Shown here piece by piece: positions 20,259 through 25,317 of a DNA stretch of 25,317 nucleotides. Numbering within the stretch: position 1 is the stretch's first letter; each line of letters starts with the position of its first letter. The notes beneath the pieces are model-generated. The model was not told the origin of the DNA and searched no databases. It saw only the letters and a list, made by a program, of their open reading frames with translations. A program made the translations under genes and the position numbers. The stretch comes from Trebouxia sp. TZW2008. Its lineage: Eukaryota; Chlorophyta; Trebouxiophyceae; Trebouxiales; Trebouxiaceae. The stretch spans positions 1 to 25,317 of the forward strand of contig BDIU01000437.1 of the NCBI GenBank assembly GCA_002118135.1, given 5' to 3'.

Positions 20259-23200
20259 ATGTCAAACATGCCGTTCACCTTCTCGATCTTACTACTGGCT
20301 GGAGCGTGTGCTCTAGTCAGTGCAGTCGCGCCTGCTCCAGCACCAGGCATGTCCGCAGCGGCTATGACAAGCCCTTTGACGCAATCTCCTCAAGATTCAT
20401 GTGCTGCTAAACTTGGTGGTACGGACGTCACTTTGATTATGGTTGCCGACCCTGGAGACTTCAGCGGCACAGGTGTGTCAGTTTCCGTCCCGTCTCCTTG
20501 CAACACTTGATTGCTTCTGCGACGGCAGGGCGGCCAGCTGAGCCAAGTTTGCTGCCTGAGTCTGCAACCTGCCCTTGCCTGTTTGCTGCTGATATTGACT
20601 GTTGACATCGTGCCAGCTGTGCATGATCATCTTGATCAGTTGAATGTATGACCAAATTTGTACGCAGCTGTTCTTTGTGATGTCTGTACAGTAAGCTGCC
20701 TGCCTCATGCTGTCCATCCCCAGATGACTACTAACCCAATCCTCCAACCCCCCTACTTTGCTTCCTCTCTTTAGTGGTGCGGGAAGCCTGACACATCACC
20801 TGACTCCTCTGCAGCTGATGCCAAATGCACAGTACTTTCCTGCCCTTGTATTTCCTATTCTCTTGTTATTCTGACCAGCAAATGCTGTATCGCAGGCGAA
20901 GCTGTGCATTACCTCAGCAATTTACAAGGCAGGGTCAATGTGACAGGCAGCAGCTTTTGTCTCAGCCTGGCCTATGGGTCAATCCTGGGCAGCCCTGTTC
21001 TGGTGGTTGCAAGTGGAATTGGCCCAGGCACAGCAGCTCTGTGTACCATGGAACTCTTACAATGCAGGTAATCTCTGAAACACAGTTTTGTGATGTAAAG
21101 TGCAAGCGATCATACGCCTCAGCTGGTGAGTAGAGTAAACTTCAAGCTGCATTTAGTTGCAAACGCAACAGTTTTTGCTAGCACAGTACAAATACGGCAA
21201 TCAACGTCCTGCATGGAGCCTATTTGTCTGTGCATTCAGAATCTGCACTCAGCAGCAGTCTGCGCAGTGGCCGCATGCAAAACAAGACATGTGCACACTG
21301 CTTGAGCAGTAAGCTACAGTGTCACCATCAGCATGCCTTTTGAATTGTTGCAGGCATGGAGCATGCTATGCGTTGTGTCAATTCTCAGTCATTCAGCTAG
21401 TCCAGCTCATCAACCCATTCACAATACCTCATGGAACCTTGCAGCCCAAGTCACCAATCACAACACTTTTCAATCAAGCAATTTGGTTGAACTTGCAGTC
21501 CAGGTCCAAGTACACAAGCTTGGTGCAATCTTGCAACCCACGTCAAGAAGTCATTCACAAAAATTTGTATCACGTCGTAGGATTTAACATAACAATCATC
21601 TGCAGTGACTAAATCACAAACGTTTGTGTGACCTTGCAGTTTCAAAGTATTCACAGCATCTCATTTGGTCTTGCAGTGACTACATCAAGGAGATCATTTG
21701 GACAGGTACAGCGGGTTACTCTGCTCAGCAAGGCGGGGTTATCGACACCATGCGGGGCTGTCAAGCCAATCCTAGCACTGCAGTGACCAGGGAAGGGGAC
21801 TTGTGCATCACGCCTTGGGCTATCAACTGGGACTGCAAATTGACAGACTGGGATCAACAGTGCGCCGGCTTCCCCAACATCTGCAGGTGACATCAAATGC
21901 TGTTTTGGTTTTTTTAGTATCAAACAGAAGTTGAAAACCCTCGTACATATGATCAAAACTTTGAGCATGGCGGATTGGTAGCCATGCCAGCCATTGGCCA
22001 AAGATCTGTGTACATGCAAGCTTACAGATTGGGATCAGCAATGCGCCGACTTCCCCAACATATGTAGGTGACACAACACAAGCGTACAGAGATTTGGCTG
22101 TGTTGAGGTTCCGTCCATATCAGATCAAATGTGTAGATTGTAGCAGTTTGGAAGGAGTTCATTGCTTCTGACAGCACCTAGCAGGATCATGGAAGCTCAC
22201 TAGCAAGCCTTGACATGTTATTGCTTAATGACCAAAATCCTCAGCAGGGCCGCTGGGGAGTCAAGCAAGTCATCAGGACTCACAATCACTGGTGCTCGTG
22301 AGTCAGACTTTCAAGCTGTTGTATAACAAGGCATTGAGTGTAGAAAGTTTCTGTGCTTGCAGTGATCCCACCAATGAAGATGGACCTGAAGTGGCTTCGC
22401 TGTTTGGTGAATGCATCTTTTCCACCTACACAGAAGCAGACCTCGAGCTTACAATGGAGATCCAAGCTGCTGCTGAGACTGCTTCCTATCCTGCCAGGTC
22501 TGTGCAAGCAAGTGCCCCGTCTTGTTTCAACTGCTGATGCCGCCTTAAGCTGCGTCTCTGCACAAAGTGTCCATGCATGCCCTGCCTGGGCTGTCAATCA
22601 CTTTCAGCCACCTTGCTACATGCAGCATCTATCTATGTGTCCAGTGATCTGAAACAATCTCCTCAACAAAGTTATGATGCATGGCGCTTGTGCACAGCAG
22701 CACCACAAGCAATCTTTCTGTGCAGTATGTCTAGCCTTGGTCATCCAGGCTTGAGCCATAGATACTGCACACTGCTTGTGTCAACACGAAGGCATGGCAT
22801 GGTACAAAATGCTTAGATCCAGCCACCAATTCGCACTTTCGCAATGGTCCTATGCATTTACTCAATGGCCAGTTCTATTTGAGCTGCAGCAGATGTTTGG
22901 AGTCATGTATAGAATAGCGCTAGCATCACTCAATATCAGAACTTTCTTGTTTGGGCGTGCAGGAGTGCTAGCATCACTCAGTATGAAGAGGAGTACTGGA
23001 ACTTGACCAGCAACAGCACAGGGGTTACATATGACCTGAACAGACCCGTCCAAGCCTGGAACTACACTCAATGCGCGATTGCAGACTCACAATTCTTCTG
23101 GGCAGGTGAGACTTCACACGCTGATAACCTGCCGTGAGTGTGACGTAGCTTTTGATGTGTTTGATGGAGTATGCAGAGATTGACTGCTTCTGTGATGTCT

Positions 23201-24404
23201 GAATCCTTTTGACGCCTGTCTTGATATGTGTGACACTCGAGTGTCAACTGTGTGACAGTATGATGTCAAGACTCAGGATTGTACTGCTGTTCAGTGGGCC
23301 GCAGCTGCTCAAATTGGTTGCTGCCGTGACCCCTGAGGAAAATTTTACTTTTGACATGCATGTAATGCTTACTTGTGCGTGTATAGGAGCACCATGGGAC
23401 ATGGTGTCATGGAATCACTCTGCAGTGCTTGTCAACACAGCTTGGGTACAAGATTTGTTTACAAGCAATATGGCTATTATCTAGCTCACCTAATTGTTGC
23501 TGTGACTCCTGAGTAAACAGAACACCCCCACATATGCAGGTGCTCTGTGAAGCATAGTGTGAAGGAGTCACAATGCAGTGCTGGGGAGCACCAGCCCCAG
23601 GAAGGAATCAAGCTGGACGTTTCTGAGTTCAGCATTCCTGATGTTTGTGTCTGTTTCCTAGGAGCGCCGTGGGACATGGTTTCCAGGAACTACTCTGCAG
23701 TGCTGGTCAATGAGGCGCTGGGTCTGAATCTGACACAACTGGACATGGTGAGTGTGAGCTCAGAGGAGGACATTGGGCTGGTGCAAGTGTTGAATGGCTG
23801 GAACACTCTTGTAGGATCCGCTGGCAAACAGGTGGGTCAGTGTGGTCAACACGCATCTTTTTGAGCAGGTGCTATTTCATGGCTGCATTGTGGCGGTATT
23901 GTGGCTGTACTATGGCTGTCTTGCAAGTACTGCACTGTTTGGAGTAGCCAAGTTGGATGTGATAGCAAGCAGGTGAGCTAGCTGCCTCAAGGCATGGAGT
24001 TCAACTGCTGATTTATGAACAGCTGCTGGTTTGTGGGTGTGTTGTTGCTCTCGTCATGAACAGCAGCACCAGGCATAGGTTGCAACCGACATGAGTGTCA
24101 AGGGGCCATTCAGACCATGGATAGACTGCTTGCCGATCATATTGACATGATGCTGTTGCAGGTGCCTTACACCATTGTACGCACCCATTCAGACATTCTG
24201 CACCGGCCAGTACAGTCCACAGGAAACGGCACATGGGTGACAGCCAGCCAGGACCTAGACCAAAATTTTGAGGACGGCTTTGCCTTTGCCATTGCAACAG
24301 GCAGCACAGCTGTGTTGGTAGCTTTGCAGAACAGATGCCATGCTGCAAACGGAGTTGGGGCAGCAGTTTGCAATTATGCACTGGCTCCAACGGTCGCATC
24401 GTGA
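20259..24404 (+). CDS. Secreted nucleoside phosphorylase-superfamily (bark-storage-like) protein, 7 exons
   Basis: Exons: 20259-20472, 20896-21067, 21677-21886, 22363-22497, 22963-23105, 23662-23831, 24162-24404. All introns are GT..AG and in phase, giving 428 aa. A signal peptide (FSILLLAGACALVSA, cut near residue 22) is followed by a Pro/Ala linker. Superfamily features are SGIGPGTAA (111-119, phosphate/base loop region), IIWTGTAGYS (135-144), a TPWAINWDCK segment, LDMVS (318-322) and VPYTIVRTHSD (349-359), where the final Asp matches the catalytic SD motif. Where active enzymes have M-E-S, this has M-V-S, so the ribose-binding Glu seems absent; plant bark storage proteins of this fold act as nitrogen stores. 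Seven N-glycosylation sequons fit an extracellular or vacuolar protein. ATG at 20259 was chosen because it opens the signal peptide; another Met follows three codons later. Substrate and activity are unknown. Confidence 0.85.
21592..21618 (+). repeat. Short copy of phosphorylase-like exon 3 head and acceptor
   Basis: ATCTGCAGTGACTAAATCA resembles CTTGCAGTGACTACATCAAG at the true exon 3 start (21677), about 73 bp upstream. Only about 18 bp match, so this is a weaker example of the exon-edge copies. Confidence 0.5.
22016..22075 (+). repeat. Copy of phosphorylase-like exon 3 tail and donor
   Basis: TGCAAG..ACAGATTGGGATCAGCAATGCGCCGAC and the following TTCCCCAACAT, then TGTAG|GTGACA, repeat the end of exon 3 (CKLTDWDQQCAGFPNIC, TGCAG|GTGACA). 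The offset is 182 bp downstream and the donor is intact. About 50 exon bases are copied. Confidence 0.95.
22912..22940 (+). repeat. Short copy of phosphorylase-like exon 5 head
   Basis: GCTAGCATCACTCAATAT at 22919 repeats GCTAGCATCACTCAGTAT at 22967, the start of exon 5, with a 48-bp period. An AG precedes it (AGAATAG) but the acceptor context is poor. Confidence 0.85.
23387..23446 (+). repeat. Copy of phosphorylase-like exon 6 head with intact acceptor
   Basis: TGTATAG is followed by GAPWDMVSWNHSAVLVN, against GAPWDMVSRNYSAVLVN in the true exon at 23662. The frame and acceptor are intact, but the copy ends after about 60 bp and runs to a stop at 23482 without a clear donor. Flanking intron sequence is also duplicated (GTGACCCCTGAGGAAAA at 23328, GTGACTCCTGAGTAAAC at 23502). 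Confidence 0.95.
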
Positions 24405-25317
24405 TACGTTGGGCAGTTGTAAATTGGGCCCAATATTTGCGTGACAGTCACATCTACAGAAGGACTTCGGCAGATGTTTGCAACTAATAATAGTCACATG
24501 ACAGCAGTGTACAACCATGCACTGGCTGCAATAGTGGCATCATCATGACATGATGAGCTATTGCAAGCATAAGTTGGCTCCAGCAACTGTTCCATGATGA
24601 GAGAAGAGAGAAGTGTATCTGTCAGGCAATATAGTGCGAGCCTCTGTCAGTAGAAGCAGCTTAAGTCATAATGAACTCTACAGCTAACTTATACAGGTGA
24701 CAATTTGCAAGACAAGGTGTTGTGTTTTTGCTGCATGTACAGATCATCTGCGTATGTGCTAGTAATGGTGTTCTGCAGATACTGACACACTTTTGACGAG
24801 AGCTGATTATAACTCATACAGTGGCGCAAAATAGCAGCATACAGGCACTTGCGACATCAGTCTTTATCAAAATAGGTCAAATGGCAAAACGGTTCGATTC
24901 CAGTTTTGCAGCTTGAAGTGTTTTGTGAAGTGACAAGCTGGGCAGCTTAAGGTTGTATGAACAGTGGCACGCTGAAGTATGTGTCATTGCAGCTTGTTGT
25001 TGGGACCTCAACTGTACATACAGCAGTCTGTGCAGCGCTGAACGTGGCATCCCATGTACTGTAAATAGAAACGCAAACGCAGGACAAGATCATCTGCGCG
25101 TGTTGAGGACTGGTGTGCAGCAGAATCCAGGAGTCATATGTATATATTTACAACACTGACTGATGCTCCCAATGTTGACCATTTCAACTACAGGGGAGCC
25201 GGAATGTCTTGATCAGGACATTTGCATGAGTCACAGCGGTAGCAGTGTGACTGAGACTCAATCAACACATCAGCACAACTCAGCACGCTCCTGAGCAAAT
25301 GCGTGCTCAGTTTTGAA
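24405..25317. other. 3' flank of the phosphorylase-like gene
   Basis: No further gene is recognised. TGTAA, the chlorophyte polyadenylation signal, occurs at 24418-24422 and 25060-25064; the second would give a 3'UTR of about 670 nt containing the stop-region copy below. AGATCATCTGCG occurs at about 24741 and 25087. A possible acceptor near 25192 (AACTACAG) leads into a short open stretch that I cannot assign. Confidence 0.5.
24504..24548 (+). repeat. Copy of the phosphorylase-like C-terminus and stop codon
   Basis: The true gene ends AVCNYALAPTVAS-stop (coding from 24363). Exactly 141 bp later the sequence reads AVYNHALAAIVASS-stop. This is a tandem duplication across the stop codon, now lying in the 3' flank. 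It matters because it shows that the exon-edge copying is not confined to splice sites. Confidence 0.9.

Noticed and set aside
24892..24902. GGTTCGATTCC, a perfect tRNA B-box match
   Set aside because: The flanks do not form a T-arm stem (only two or three pairs) and no A-box or acceptor stem fits upstream.
24953..25159. 68-aa plus-strand ORF at the right end
   Set aside because: No recognisable motif and probably part of the phosphorylase-like 3' flank; it contains the TGTAA at 25060.

Overview
The window reads as nuclear DNA of a green alga, most likely a trebouxiophyte chlorophyte. It has intron-dense genes with GT..AG introns of roughly 70-1100 bp, acceptors mostly ending in TGCAG, moderate GC, and a plant-type Ca2+-ATPase. 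The lineage is inferred from gene style only. No rRNA, tRNA, CRISPR or classical transposon was found.

Layout, left to right. (1) Minus strand, about 44-4494: a nine-exon gene rebuilt here by splice-phase matching. It encodes an N-terminally anchored protein resembling the AsmA/TamB lipid-transfer family, and its 3' end may run off the left edge. (2) Minus strand, 4967-5938: an ORF without introns whose C-terminal half is a clear phage Tail Collar domain joined to a novel N-terminal membrane segment, probably acquired by horizontal transfer. (3) Minus strand, 7014-17869: a complete 15-exon type IIB (plasma-membrane/ACA-type) Ca2+-ATPase of 1202 aa; all exon phases agree and all P-type ATPase motifs are present. 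(4) A 2.4 kb gap with no recognised gene. (5) Plus strand, 20259-24404: a seven-exon secreted protein of the nucleoside phosphorylase / bark-storage-protein superfamily (428 aa, seven N-glycosylation sequons). (6) A 0.9 kb 3' flank.

The most striking signal is not a gene. Introns in all three multi-exon genes contain truncated, variably decayed copies of the neighbouring exon end, usually together with its splice site. Upstream copies carry acceptor plus exon head, and downstream copies carry exon tail plus donor. They lie in direct tandem with periods of about 48-230 bp, often as three units. At least 17 such copies are documented below, and one spans the stop codon of the phosphorylase-like gene. 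The simplest reading is recurrent local tandem duplication retained where it straddles a coding/non-coding boundary, so that introns grow from both ends by copying exon edges. The four genes have no evident functional link.
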